From positions 1 to 64,000 of the forward strand of contig NZ_JAAGPD010000031.1 in assembly GCF_017104565.1 (NCBI RefSeq): a stretch of 64,000 nt of DNA, given 5' to 3'. Source of the stretch: Paraburkholderia sp. Tr-20389. Its GTDB lineage: Bacteria; Pseudomonadota; Gammaproteobacteria; Burkholderiales; Burkholderiaceae. Each line of letters starts with the position of its first letter. Positions within the stretch are counted from its first letter, which is position 1. A model generated the notes under the pieces. It saw only the letters and a list, made by a program, of their open reading frames with translations, was not told the DNA's origin and did no database searches. This document shows, in pieces, positions 36,001 to 45,237 of this stretch. A program made the translations under genes and the position numbers.

Positions 36001-36177
36001 CCTTTGCTTTTCGTCTTGCAGTGACAATGCCGATACGGCTTCGATGTCCCTGCGCTGCGGCTCATGCAGCGAGGCAATTCGACGAATGAAGCATTCTCCA
36101 TGTGCCTGGCGTTCGTTTGCGGCATCAGGCGCGCCGTCCTTGCCATCCGGCGCACGTAATACCTCTTTCAACGCCGC

Positions 36178-36438
36178 TCAATGAAAGTCGCGAGTCTCCA
36201 GCTCGACCGACTGTCCCCCATTTCGTTGCAGCACGCGCCGCGCTGCATCTTCGATCTTCCTTCGATTACCTTCGAACGCCGCGATCAGATCGTGCGACGA
36301 CGTACCCGTGTTGCCAAAATGGTCGTTCAGGGCGTCGATTGATACGCTGCACCATACCTCTTTTCCTTCGACGGTCGCTTCGAATGCGACTCGCGATGCG
36401 GCCACGACGTGCCGGCGGCTGGTGAATTCGATGGTCAT
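36178..36438 (-). CDS. DUF1488 family protein
   Basis: 86 residues from ATG 36438 (GGAGAAATCAA ahead); a longer frame to 36471 has no site. The pattern VAFEATVEGKEVWCSVSIDALNDHFG, then ...AFEGNRRKIEDAARRVLQ, matches the short DUF1488 proteins common in Burkholderia. No enzyme motif is evident and no function is known. A paralogue is at 45238-45507, where VNFDIVVQKRAIGCSITRDALERHF corresponds. Confidence 0.78.
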   Translation of the reverse strand: MTIEFTSRRHVVAASRVAFEATVEGKEVWCSVSIDALNDHFGNTGTSSHDLIAAFEGNRRKIEDAARRVLQRNGGQSVELETRDFH

Positions 36439-36657
36439 TTGATTTCTCCGTGAGTGCCAGATGAAATTCACGAACGCTCGCTGGCGCCTGCCTTCCGGGC
36501 GATAGTCTCGCGGTCCTGGGCCAGGCGGCCCGGTATGGGGCGTTCGCTTCGGTGCTGTGGAGCAAGGAACGATCCAGTCCGCTGCCGGCGAAACGTGTCG
36601 GGAGCGAGGGGACCGTTATCCCATGATAGGTCGCGAACGGCGCAAAAGCCCGGGAAA

Positions 36658-37536
36658 CTACTGATCCCGTGCGCCTGTGATCTGCGCGATCAGTTTTTTC
36701 GTCGCGGGCGAGTGTTCGAATTTGCGGTAGACGGCCGCGACTTCCGAAACGATCGGCTCGCCCGCGAGCGTCTTGAAGACCACGTTCGGCAGATTGACGA
36801 CACGCGTCAGCAGATTGGGCACGACGGCGACGCCGACCCCCACGGAAACCTGCGTCAATACGGCCAGCAGCGAACCGGGCGCGCTGACGATACGCGCGCT
36901 GAAGCGGCCGCGCCGCGCGATTTCCCGCGTGCCCAGATCCTGTTCCGGCACGACGAAGCTTTCGCCCGCGAGCGCGCGGGCCTTGATCGATCCGGGCACA
37001 GCCGCCAGCGGATGCTCGGCGGGCAGGGCTACGCAGAATGCATCGCGTACCAGCACGTGGGTGCGCAGCGACGGCGGCAGATCGACGGGCAGACGCACGA
37101 ACGCGACGTCGACACGACCTTCTTCGAGCAAGGCAGGCAGTTCGCCCATCGGATGTTCGGTTGCCTGCACGAGTACGTTCGGCCGCGACTTGCGGAACGC
37201 CCGTAGCTGTTTTTGCAACACACCGGAAAAAGCCGCCGAGCCGACGTAGCCGATATGAATACGCCCCAGTTCGCCGCGCCCCGCGCGCTGGCCGACGTTC
37301 AGCGTGCGCTCGAACTGCGCGATGGTCTCGCGCGCTTCGGCAAGAAATGCTTCGCCGGCGGAGGTCAGCGCGACGGAGCGGCGGGTGCGCCGAAGGAGCT
37401 GCGCTTGCAATGCGCGTTCCATTTCCTGAATTTGCACGGTGAGCGTCGGCGGTGCGATGCCGAGTGCTTCCGCGGCCTGCGCGAAATGCAGCCGTTCGGC
37501 GACCGCGATGAAGTAACGAAGATGCCTCAGTTCCAT
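36658..37536 (-). CDS. LysR-type transcriptional regulator
   Basis: 292 residues. The N-terminal HTH (LRYFIAVAERLHFAQAAEAL, then APPTLTVQIQEMERALQAQLL) is canonical, and the C-terminal effector-binding domain includes IGYVGSAAFSGVLQ and VGVGVAVVPNL. Divergently transcribed from the MFS gene with 77 bases between starts, and a perfect LysR-type palindrome is in that gap (37555-37571). It most likely activates the transporter and represses itself. Confidence 0.93.
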   Translation of the reverse strand: MELRHLRYFIAVAERLHFAQAAEALGIAPPTLTVQIQEMERALQAQLLRRTRRSVALTSAGEAFLAEARETIAQFERTLNVGQRAGRGELGRIHIGYVGSAAFSGVLQKQLRAFRKSRPNVLVQATEHPMGELPALLEEGRVDVAFVRLPVDLPPSLRTHVLVRDAFCVALPAEHPLAAVPGSIKARALAGESFVVPEQDLGTREIARRGRFSARIVSAPGSLLAVLTQVSVGVGVAVVPNLLTRVVNLPNVVFKTLAGEPIVSEVAAVYRKFEHSPATKKLIAQITGARDQ

Positions 37537-37554
37537 CGGATGCCCATGCTGTGT

Positions 37555-37571
37555 ATTAGGTTAAACCTAAT
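37555..37571. promoter_or_regulatory. Perfect 17-bp palindrome with T-N11-A core, LysR-type operator
   Basis: ATTAGGTT - A - AACCTAAT, with T37557-N11-A37569. It lies 19 bases before the lysR start and 43 before the MFS start. The T-N11-A layout and divergent position are standard for LysR regulators. Confidence 0.7.
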
Positions 37572-37613
37572 TATATCGATCTGATCCGGCAATGAACGGA
37601 ACAGGAAAAGCTG

Positions 37614-39191
37614 GTGGAATACAGCCTTTCGTTGCGTCGGCTTTCCCGCCAACCCCGTCCGATGAGTTCGATTTCCGCTACCCGCTCTGTTTCCCGTGGC
37701 ACGCCGCTGCTGCTCATTGCGTCGATGGGGTGCGCGATGACGGTGCTCGACACCAACGTGGTCGGGATCGTGCTGCCCACCATCGCGCGCGACCTGAACG
37801 CTTCCTTCGCCGATATCGAATGGGTGATCAGCGCCTACGTACTGTGTTTTGCCGCGCTGTTGCTGCCGGCCGGTTCGCTTGCCGACCGTTATGGCCGCAA
37901 GCGCGTGTTTCTGCTGGGCATTGCGCTGTTTGCCGTGGCTTCGCTGGCATGCGGCGTCGCGCCGAGCGCGACGATGCTTTACGTCGCGCGTGCCGCGCAA
38001 GGCGTCGGCGCTGCGTTCCTGCTCGCACCTGCACTCGCGATCATCGGTCACGCGTTTCATGACGAGCACGAACGCGCGCGGGCGTGGGCCGTGTGGGGCG
38101 GCATCATGGGACTGACGATGGTGCTGTCGCCGCTGATCGGCGGCGTGATCAGTGCATGGCTCGGCTGGCGCTGGGCATTCGCGATCAACGTGCCCATTTG
38201 CGCGCTGCTGGCAACGGGCGTGGTGCGCATCGTCGACGAATCGCGCGATCCGACGCCGCGCGCGCTCGATCTGCCTGGTATCGCGCTATTCGCCGCCGCG
38301 ATGTTTTCGCTGACGTGGGCGCTGATTCTCGGTCCCGAGCATGGATGGTTCAGCGCAGCAGTTGCGTTGCGCGCGTGCGCAGGTGTCGTTCTGTTCGCGC
38401 TGTTTGCATGGGTGGAAAGCAGGCGTGCACATCCGATGCTCGATCTTGCGCTGTTCCGTTCACTGCCTTTCGTCGGCGCGATCGTCGCGATGTTCGCGTA
38501 TGCATCGTCCGCGCAAGTGATGGCCTCGCTGTTGCCGCTATTCCTTCAAAATGCGCGCGGCGAGAGCGCGCTGGGTGCCGGCGCGGGCATGCTGCCGTTT
38601 GCGCTGGCGATGCTGATCTTGCCGCAGCTGGGACGCAAGCTCGCGGCGTGGATGGACTCGCGGCAGATTCTGACGCTCGGCCTCGCGGTCGTCGCGTGCG
38701 GCAATCTCGCGATGATGCTTGCCGCGCGCAGCACGGATCACGCATGGCTGATCGCCGCGATGGCCTTGCTCGGCAGCGGCGGTGGCTTGCTGAATGGCGA
38801 AACGCAAAAGGCGATCATGGGCACGGTGCCGCGCGACCGTGCGGGCATGGCATCGGGCATCAGTACCACGTCGCGCTTCACGGGCATTCTGCTCGGCTTC
38901 TCAGGACTCGGCGCCGTGCTCGCCGAGGGCGTCCGTTCGACGTTGACGGCGCGGATGGCGCAGACGCATCTGCCGTTCGTGCAAGGCTTCGCGGAGCGTG
39001 TGATGGCGGGTGACTTCGCGCGTGCATTCGCGCTGTATCCGCCGGCCTCGCTCGATGCACTCGTCGCGGTTGCGCGTTCGAGCTACGGCGAAGGCTTTGC
39101 GCATGCATTCTCGGCTGCGGCAAGCGTGGCGGCTGTCTCCGCAACGATCGTATTTCTGTCGATGAGGCGCAAGACGCGTCGATCGGGTTGA
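37614..39191 (+). CDS. MFS drug/metabolite exporter (DHA2, EmrB/QacA-like)
   Basis: 525 residues with about 14 hydrophobic segments. LDTNVVGIVLPTIARDLNAS and EWVISAYVLCFAALLLPAGSL and DRYGRKRVF (motif A) are typical of 14-TM drug:H+ antiporters. The GTG 37614 start has AGGAAAAGCTG 5-11 bases ahead; the internal ATG 37662 (MSSISATRS) is a possible alternative with no ribosome site. Divergent from a LysR gene and sharing its operator region, so likely induced by that regulator's ligand. Confidence 0.88.
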   Translation: MEYSLSLRRLSRQPRPMSSISATRSVSRGTPLLLIASMGCAMTVLDTNVVGIVLPTIARDLNASFADIEWVISAYVLCFAALLLPAGSLADRYGRKRVFLLGIALFAVASLACGVAPSATMLYVARAAQGVGAAFLLAPALAIIGHAFHDEHERARAWAVWGGIMGLTMVLSPLIGGVISAWLGWRWAFAINVPICALLATGVVRIVDESRDPTPRALDLPGIALFAAAMFSLTWALILGPEHGWFSAAVALRACAGVVLFALFAWVESRRAHPMLDLALFRSLPFVGAIVAMFAYASSAQVMASLLPLFLQNARGESALGAGAGMLPFALAMLILPQLGRKLAAWMDSRQILTLGLAVVACGNLAMMLAARSTDHAWLIAAMALLGSGGGLLNGETQKAIMGTVPRDRAGMASGISTTSRFTGILLGFSGLGAVLAEGVRSTLTARMAQTHLPFVQGFAERVMAGDFARAFALYPPASLDALVAVARSSYGEGFAHAFSAAASVAAVSATIVFLSMRRKTRRSG

Positions 39192-39260
39192 TCGAGCAGG
39201 CGTGGTCCGATTAGTATAAAAAGCTCTCCGTCATGAGCGCCCGGCTACGCGCAATCCTCG

Positions 39261-40682
39261 ATGAACCGATATGAAGCACTCGCCAATACGATGGCGGCCG
39301 AAATCCGCTCGGGCAGCCTCGCGGTCGGCGCGCGCATGCCTTCGTTGCGACAGGTAATCGCGCAACATGGCGTGAGCCAGTCGACGGCGTTTCGTGCGTA
39401 TTATCTGCTCGAAGAGTGGGGACTCATCCGTGCGCAGGAACGCTCGGGCTATTACGTCACGCCGGGCGCGGCCGTTCGCGACAAGCGCGAAGCGAGTGCG
39501 AAACGCGCGCTGGCGGAGTCCTCGAAAGTCGATATCAGCGAGCTTGTCTTCAGCGTGCTCGAAGCGGCAAAGCACACGAGCGTGGTGCCGCTGGGCTCGG
39601 CGTTTCCTTCGCCCGTGCTGTTTCCGTTACAGCGTCTTTCGAAGTCGCTGGCGCAAACCGCGCGCACGATGAACCCGTGGAGCACGGTGGTCGATCTGCC
39701 GCCGGGCAACGAGGCGTTGCGTCAGCAGATCGCGTTGCGATATCTGGGCATGGGTTTGTCGCAACCGCTCGATGAAATCGTCGTCACCAATGGCGCGCTC
39801 GAAGCACTGAATCTTTGCCTGATGGCCGTGACGCGTCCAGGCGACGTGGTGGCCGTCGAGTCGCCCGGCTTCTATGCCGCGCTACAAGCCATCGAAAGAC
39901 TCGATTTGCGCGCCGTCGAAATTCCCGTCGACCCGCAAACGGGACTCGATCTGGATGCACTCGCGCAGGCACTGGAAAAACAGCCCATTCGCGCTTGCTG
40001 GTTCATGACGAACTATCAGAACCCGACGGGTGCGACGATGCCGCTCGACAAGAAAAAGGCGCTTGTCGAATTGCTCGCGCGACATGATGTGCCGCTGATC
40101 GAAGACGACGTGTATGGCGAGCTGCATTTTCAGGCGGAGTATCCCTTGCCTGCGATTGCCTTCGACAAGAAAGGGCTTGTGATGCATTGCAGTTCTTTCT
40201 CGAAGACGCTCGCGCCCGGCTATCGGATCGGCTGGGCGGCGGCGGGACGATTCGCGGAGAAAGTACAAAGGGCGAAATTGATGACCACGCTGTCGGCGAG
40301 TATTCCCGCGCAGGCAGGCATTGCCGATTATTTGCAGCACGGCGGCTATGACAGGCATCTGCGCAAGCTGCGCACTGCGTTGCGCGCGCAACTCGATGCG
40401 ATGAATCTCGCGCTACGTCGCACGATGCCTAAAGGCGTGAGATGGACGATGCCTTCGGGCGGCTATTTCGTGTGGCTCGAACTGCCCGAACACGTCGATG
40501 CATTGGCGCTTCACAGGCAGGCGATCGAGCAGGGCGTGAGCCTCGCGCCAGGGCCGATCTTTTCCGCGTCGCGCCACTTCCGCAACTGCGTGCGCCTGAA
40601 CTTCGGGCATCCGTGGAATCCGGATATCGAACGCGCGATTCGCGTGCTGGGCGATTTAATTACGCAGGCGGCGCCGCAATAA
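39261..40682 (+). CDS. MocR-type regulator (GntR HTH fused to class I aminotransferase)
   Basis: 473 residues. A GntR winged HTH at about 1-70 (RYEALANTMAAEIRSGSL, RMPSLRQVIAQHGVSQSTAF) is followed by a fold-type I aminotransferase domain with the PLP lysine Lys315 in SSFSKTLAPGYRIGW and NYQNPTGATMP. Such proteins (PdxR, GabR, YdcR group) sense PLP or amine-PLP adducts and regulate neighbouring genes rather than catalyse. The target is not obvious: MFS gene upstream on the same strand, DUF2970 gene convergent. A TATAAAAAG sequence near 39214-39222 could be its -10 region. Confidence 0.9.
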   Translation: MNRYEALANTMAAEIRSGSLAVGARMPSLRQVIAQHGVSQSTAFRAYYLLEEWGLIRAQERSGYYVTPGAAVRDKREASAKRALAESSKVDISELVFSVLEAAKHTSVVPLGSAFPSPVLFPLQRLSKSLAQTARTMNPWSTVVDLPPGNEALRQQIALRYLGMGLSQPLDEIVVTNGALEALNLCLMAVTRPGDVVAVESPGFYAALQAIERLDLRAVEIPVDPQTGLDLDALAQALEKQPIRACWFMTNYQNPTGATMPLDKKKALVELLARHDVPLIEDDVYGELHFQAEYPLPAIAFDKKGLVMHCSSFSKTLAPGYRIGWAAAGRFAEKVQRAKLMTTLSASIPAQAGIADYLQHGGYDRHLRKLRTALRAQLDAMNLALRRTMPKGVRWTMPSGGYFVWLELPEHVDALALHRQAIEQGVSLAPGPIFSASRHFRNCVRLNFGHPWNPDIERAIRVLGDLITQAAPQ

Positions 40683-40686
40683 GACC

Positions 40687-40875
40687 TTAATGCACGACCG
40701 TCACGGCGATCCTGGCAAACGCAAACAGCAGCCCACCGAAGCACAGCGCGAGCACGACGGCCATCACGGGCAGCAGCGGCAGTTTGACGGTCGCAAGATC
40801 GGCTTCGTGCCCGGCGCCGCGCCGCACGCCGAAGAAACTCCACAACACCATCCGCATCATGTTCAGCAAGGCCAT
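40687..40875 (-). CDS. DUF2970 small inner-membrane protein
   Basis: 62 residues: MMRMVLWSFFGVRRGAGHE, then a single hydrophobic helix (LLPVMAVVLALCFGGLLFAF). The WSFFGVR motif and length match the DUF2970 family common in Burkholderiaceae. GGGAGAACCGAA precedes ATG 40875. Convergent with the MocR gene, 4 bases between stops. Function unknown. Confidence 0.8.
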   Translation of the reverse strand: MALLNMMRMVLWSFFGVRRGAGHEADLATVKLPLLPVMAVVLALCFGGLLFAFARIAVTVVH

Positions 40876-41146
40876 TTCGGTTCTCCCGCAACGCGCGTCG
40901 GTCGCGCGTTTTCATGTGTTCATCGTAGGGGCGGCAGACGAGTGGCGTAAGAAGCAGATGCGGTCTATTCCAGCGCAGCAGTGGCGCGGCGTGCTGTCGC
41001 ATGGCCGATGTCCGATGCGGAAAAATCAACCGATGTCCCGCACTAAAGGGTAAAGATTGCCGCAGCATGCGGATTGCCAGTTTGCCGCGATGCAGGAACA
41101 GCCATTGCGCGCCTTCCCAGCGCTCACTTTCACAAGGAGGCAAGCA

Positions 41147-41614
41147 ATGGGCTCAATCAATCCGCAATCGCGCAAGTCGGGTGGTGCAGGCATCGTCGGT
41201 GGCGGCGTCGGTGAAGGTCCGGGGCCGGAAGTGATGGCGGCGGCGACGCTCGACGGAACCAAGGTGTATTCGTCCGACGCGGAACATGTCGGCAAGATCG
41301 CCGACATCATGCTGGACGTGCGCAGCGGGCGCATCGCCTATGCGGTGCTGTCCGAAGGCGGCTTTCTCGGCATGGGCGCGAAGCTGCATGCAATTCCGTG
41401 GAGCGCGCTCACGCTCGATACCGAGCAGAAGTGCTTTCACGTCGATATCAGCGCACGTCGTCTGAAGGACGAACCGGGCTTCGACAAGGATCACTGGCCA
41501 AGCATGGCCGATTCGAGGTGGGGTGAATCGCTGCACACGTATTACAACCGCGATCCGTACTGGATTTCGCGCAGCGACTATGTGGACCCCGATGTCCCGC
41601 CGACCGCGCATTGA
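41147..41614 (+). CDS. PRC-barrel domain protein
   Basis: 155 residues. The PRC barrel spans about 30-105: TLDGTKVYSSDAEHVGKIAD, then IMLDVRSGRIAYAVLSEGGF and HAIPWSALTLD. The Gly-rich N-terminus and the C-terminal MADSRWGESLHTYYNRDPYW are usual in the general-stress PRC proteins of Burkholderia. ATG 41147 has ACAAGGAGGCAAGCA ahead. Cytosolic; probably RNA- or stress-related, function not established. Followed by a strong bidirectional terminator. Confidence 0.88.
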   Translation: MGSINPQSRKSGGAGIVGGGVGEGPGPEVMAAATLDGTKVYSSDAEHVGKIADIMLDVRSGRIAYAVLSEGGFLGMGAKLHAIPWSALTLDTEQKCFHVDISARRLKDEPGFDKDHWPSMADSRWGESLHTYYNRDPYWISRSDYVDPDVPPTAH

Positions 41615-41637
41615 CGTCTTTCACTGAGGCATAAAGC

Positions 41638-41671
41638 GCGAGGCCGCACACCCGAAGGTGCGCGGCCTCGC
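41638..41671. terminator. Bidirectional terminator between PRC-barrel and aldolase genes
   Basis: GCGAGGCCGC pairs with GCGGCCTCGC (41662-41671), with a 14-base loop ACACCCGAAGGTGC that can pair further. It sits between convergent stops. Confidence 0.75.
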
Positions 41672-41685
41672 TTGCTTCATGCCGC

Positions 41686-42582
41686 TCAGACCTTGACGGC
41701 CGAGGCGTCGTAAATCTCGTCGATGGCTTCAGCCAGCTTTGCATCGAACTCGCTGTCGCTCATCGGTTTCTTCAGGTCGTTGATGAGCGCGCGGGAGAAG
41801 CTCGCGATCATGCCGTGATTCTTCTCGAGCAGCTTGCAGGCTTCCGTGCGCGTATAGCCACCCGACAGCGCGACCACGCGCAACACGCGCGGATGGTCGA
41901 TCAGCGGTTTGTAGAAGTCGGCGACGTCGGGAATGGTCAGCTTGAGCATGACCTGTTTGTTGGCGGGCAGCGCATCGAGGCCTTTGAGAATCTCGTCGCG
42001 CAGCGTCTTTTCGGCGCCGGCTTTGTCCGGCGTCTTGATCGACACTTCGGGTTCGAGGATCGGCATGAGGCCGCCCGCGTCGATCTGCGCGCCGTATTCG
42101 AACTGCTGTTTGACGACGGCGGCAATGCCGGCCGGGGAGTTCTGCTCGATGACCGAGCGCATCTTCGTGCCGAAGATGCCGAGCTTGCCCGCACGTGCCA
42201 GCAACGCGTCGAGCCCGGGAATCGGCTTCATCAGACGCACGCCGTCGCTTTCTGCTTCGAGTCCCTTGTCGACCTTGAGGAACGGCACGACGCCGCGGTC
42301 TTCCCATAGGAACGAAGGCACGGGCTTGCCTTGAGCCTGCCCATCCATCGTGGCTTCGAAGAGAATCGCCGCGATGACCTTGTCGCCCGTGAATGCCGGG
42401 GCGGTGATGATGCGCACGCGCATGTCGTGGATGAGCTTGAACATTTCGGCGTCGCCGTTGTAGGCGTCGTCGGGAACGCCGTACTGCCGCAATGCGCCAG
42501 GCGTGGAACCGCCGCTCTGGTCGAGCGCGGCGATGAAGCCCGCCTTCTCCGAAATCTGCGCCAACATTTTTTCATTTGCCAC
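41686..42582 (-). CDS. Class I fructose-bisphosphate aldolase
   Basis: 298 residues, from GTG 42582, which has AAGGAGG 9 bases upstream; the internal ATG 42567 does not. The sequence runs FIAALDQSGGSTP, FLWEDRGVVPFLKVDKGL, ILEPEVSIK, then VMLKLTIPD with Lys214 as the expected Schiff-base residue, and VVALSGGYTRTEACKLL and GMIASFSRALINDL. These match the bacterial class I (FdaA-type) aldolase, not the class II metal enzyme. It cleaves fructose 1,6-bisphosphate in glycolysis/gluconeogenesis. Convergent with the PRC-barrel gene. Confidence 0.92.
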   Translation of the reverse strand: MANEKMLAQISEKAGFIAALDQSGGSTPGALRQYGVPDDAYNGDAEMFKLIHDMRVRIITAPAFTGDKVIAAILFEATMDGQAQGKPVPSFLWEDRGVVPFLKVDKGLEAESDGVRLMKPIPGLDALLARAGKLGIFGTKMRSVIEQNSPAGIAAVVKQQFEYGAQIDAGGLMPILEPEVSIKTPDKAGAEKTLRDEILKGLDALPANKQVMLKLTIPDVADFYKPLIDHPRVLRVVALSGGYTRTEACKLLEKNHGMIASFSRALINDLKKPMSDSEFDAKLAEAIDEIYDASAVKV

Positions 42583-42729
42583 GGACGTTTCCCTCCTTGA
42601 ACAACTGATTGATGAGCATGCAATTCCGATCCAGCAAGTGTAAGGCATTGCGGCGCGCGCTCCTACAGCGTGCAGACTGTGGCCAATCCAGCAGACAAGC
42701 GAGGAACGTTCCAGGCCTGAAAACGACCG

Positions 42730-43137
42730 TTATTCGCGGTGCGCCGCGCTGCGGATGAACAGTTCCATGAAGCCCGTTTGCGGATCGGGCTCGCGCGAGA
42801 ATGCCTGCTCCGGCAGGAGCGCGAGCAGAATTTCAACGGTCGTTCGTACGATGCAGCCGCGCGCGACATGTCCGCCGAACACGCGGCCATCCGCGTCGGA
42901 CACGGACATATGCAGATGTGCGCCGTTGGACGCCATGGAGCCGGCGAGCGTCAGGATCTCCAGATCGGCGCGCAACTCCGTCGGCTGTTCGACGCCGGCG
43001 AATCGCAACTGCGCGACGCTGAGGCTGCCGATGCCCTGAACGACGAACGCTGCCGTCGCGTCGAGCTGGTGCAGCGTCTGTTCGAGTGCGTCCCGCAGAT
43101 CCTGTCCGGGTTGAAGGCGTAGAGGATGGGCTTGCAT
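42730..43137 (-). CDS. PPC-domain (DUF296) protein
   Basis: 135 residues from ATG 43137 (AGGA 9 bases ahead). The fold motifs LRDALEQTLHQLDATAAFVV, QGIGSLSVAQLRFAG, ILTLAGSMASNGAHLHMSVS and GGHVARGCIVRTTVEILLAL are those of the PPC/PCC domain, found in small bacterial proteins and plant AT-hook proteins. The bacterial role is not established. The HxH (HLH) in the middle may bind metal. Divergent or unrelated neighbours. Confidence 0.85.
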   Translation of the reverse strand: MQAHPLRLQPGQDLRDALEQTLHQLDATAAFVVQGIGSLSVAQLRFAGVEQPTELRADLEILTLAGSMASNGAHLHMSVSDADGRVFGGHVARGCIVRTTVEILLALLPEQAFSREPDPQTGFMELFIRSAAHRE

Positions 43138-43314
43138 CGATCGTGTTCCTGTCGTGTTCCGGCGGTGTTCCATGAGCGTGACAGCATGCAACGTGTGCGG
43201 CGACGCCGCCGCTCCCGTACGGTAGCAGTAAGATCGTGACGCAGGCCGCTTTCATGTGTGCGGCGGCCGGCATCCTGGTTCATTTGGACGCGGCCGGCTA
43301 CGGCGCGAACAGCG

Positions 43315-43851
43315 ATGAGAACGCTACTGCGGGCGATCGTGACAGTGGCATGCGTGGCGGCCGCGATCGGTGTTCTATTCATTCCGCTGCCGCGCGCAGT
43401 CGATCTGTCGACGAGCATTGTCACCGTTATGCCGATCGCCCGGCCGCCCACGACCGTTTTTGACTACGTGACGACGCCTGCGCACTGGCCAGCCTGGCAT
43501 CCGTCTTCGCTGTCCGTGACGGGTGCGATCGATCACTCGCTCGACATCGGCGAGCGGACCACGGAAGAATTTCGCGTCGCGGGGCGGCGCGGGCACGTCG
43601 TGTGGACGGTGGTCGAACGCCGGCGCCCTGAGAAATGGACGATCGACGGCACGATCGAGGGCCGTGCAGCCGGCACCGTCAGCTACGCGCTGACGGCAGA
43701 CCCCGACGGTACGCAGTTCGAGCGCACGTTCACGTATCGTTCGCCGACGCTCTGGTTCGCGCTGCTCAACGCCGTGCTGCTGCGCGCGAAGATCCAGGCC
43801 GAGTCCGACGAAGCCGTCGAGCGGCTCAAGGACGTGCTCGAACAGCCTTAG
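43315..43851 (+). CDS. SRPBCC (START-like, polyketide cyclase type) family membrane-anchored protein
   Basis: 178 residues from ATG 43315. Residues 1-22 (MRTLLRAIVTVACVAAAIGV) are a signal anchor; then RPPTTVFDYVTTPAHWPAWHP, the SRPBCC N-terminal motif, and FERTFTYRSPTLWFALLNAV. Probably binds a hydrophobic ligand at the periplasmic side. Ribosome sites are weak; a GTG at 43258 is an in-frame alternative. Its stop lies 7 bases before that of the DMT gene, convergently. Confidence 0.75.
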   Translation: MRTLLRAIVTVACVAAAIGVLFIPLPRAVDLSTSIVTVMPIARPPTTVFDYVTTPAHWPAWHPSSLSVTGAIDHSLDIGERTTEEFRVAGRRGHVVWTVVERRRPEKWTIDGTIEGRAAGTVSYALTADPDGTQFERTFTYRSPTLWFALLNAVLLRAKIQAESDEAVERLKDVLEQP

Positions 43852-43858
43852 CGCACGA

Positions 43859-44776
43859 TCATTCGGTTTGCGTCTGTGCTTGCGTTTGCGTGGTTGCTTG
43901 CGGCGCCTTGCGTCTCAGTGCGAGCGCGACGCCGCTCAGCGTGAGCGCCATCGCGACGGCTTCCTTCCAGCCGAGTGGCTCGCCGAGCGCGAGCGCCGCC
44001 GCGACGATGCCCATGATGGGCACGAGCAGCATGCCGATCGACGCAATCTGCGGCGGCAGATGCCGCAGCGTCGCGAACCACGCGAGGTAGCACACGCCCA
44101 TCGGCACGAGCGTCATGTAGACCAGCACGGCCCAGCCGTCCGCGTGCAGCGAGGCGAGGACGGGATGCTCGATCAGCAGGCCCGCAACGATCATCGGCGC
44201 GCAGCCGAGTCCGACCTGCCATGCGACGAGGCTGATCGGCGCAACGGGAATCGGCGTGCGCGCGATCACGGTGCCGAGCGCGAACAGCACGGCCGCGAGC
44301 AGCGCGAAGGCGATACCGGCGATCTTGCCCGCGTCGAACGCGACGCCGCGCCCGCCCAGCAGCACGACGACGCCCGCGAGGCCGAGCAGTAGCGCAAGAA
44401 ATTCGACGGTGGACGGCCGGCGCGACAGGATCGGCCACGCGAGCAACATCGCCCAGATGGGCATCGTGTAGACGAGCAGCGCGCCTTCGCTGACGCTGAG
44501 CCATTTCATCGACAGCGTGGAGAAGCCCATCCATGCGAACACATTGGTGCATGCCGCAAGCAGCAGGCGGGGCACGTACTGGCGCGGCACGCTCGGCCGT
44601 TCGCCCGCGCATACGGCGACGACCCCGAGCAGCACCGAAGCCGTCACGCCTGCGACGCCGCGCGAAAAAAGCGGCGGCCATTCGCGCAGCAGCACTTTCA
44701 TGGCGGGCCAGTTGAGCGCCCATCCTGTTGCGGTGATCAGCAGATAGATGAGTCCCGTCCAGCGCGGATGCTTCAT
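43859..44776 (-). CDS. EamA/DMT-family transporter
   Basis: 305 residues with about ten hydrophobic segments in two EamA halves (first half ends TMPIWAMLLAWPILSRRPS; second LVYMTLVPMGVCYLAWFATLRHLPP, then VPIMGIVAAALALGEPLGW). The MKVLLREWPPLFSRG and FLALLLGLAGVVVLLGGRG patterns are typical of RhaT/YdcZ-like exporters. The substrate, often amino acids or metabolites, is not predictable. The tail is Thr/Gln-rich. Confidence 0.9.
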   Translation of the reverse strand: MKHPRWTGLIYLLITATGWALNWPAMKVLLREWPPLFSRGVAGVTASVLLGVVAVCAGERPSVPRQYVPRLLLAACTNVFAWMGFSTLSMKWLSVSEGALLVYTMPIWAMLLAWPILSRRPSTVEFLALLLGLAGVVVLLGGRGVAFDAGKIAGIAFALLAAVLFALGTVIARTPIPVAPISLVAWQVGLGCAPMIVAGLLIEHPVLASLHADGWAVLVYMTLVPMGVCYLAWFATLRHLPPQIASIGMLLVPIMGIVAAALALGEPLGWKEAVAMALTLSGVALALRRKAPQATTQTQAQTQTE

Positions 44777-45237
44777 CGACGATTCGTATGAGTTCTTTTA
44801 AGAGCCTCGATCATACGAGGTTCTGCAATCACATGGATTTCTCCATTACATGAAACGTGACATATGCCGCAAACGATTGCGTTGTATCCTTCAAAACGAG
44901 AACACGCCCGAAGCGCGAATTCGTTCGCGCGCAAAGTTTCGTCAGATGGAAAACGCGGCGGCGCGTGGCGCAACTACGCGAGAAAATGGCGGTCTCACAG
45001 TGGGCTGATCTGCACGAAAGCCTTCAAAATGCGAACATGCCGGGCGTTTTTTATCGTCGCCCGTCGGCGACGCCATGTGTTCCCGGTATGAAAACGTTTG
45101 CCATCAGGCGTTTCAAGGGTTCGCCCGAAATGATCGATGCCGAACGGAATGAGATAGTTTGATTGCGGGAATATCGGCGCATGGTTCACGAAAGCAACAC
45201 GCAATACTGATAGATCGCAGTTCAAGAGAGGCTGAAA
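44777..45237. other. 461-bp intergenic region, somewhat AT-rich
   Basis: Between the DMT gene (minus) and the DUF1488 gene (plus). No gene is supported; a 101-codon plus-strand frame starting at 44857 has no ribosome site or family resemblance. Promoters for both flanking genes are expected here. Confidence 0.3.

Noticed and set aside
44857-45162. 101-codon plus-strand frame before the DUF1488 gene
   Set aside because: No ribosome site, unusual composition and no family match; could be revisited if conserved in relatives.
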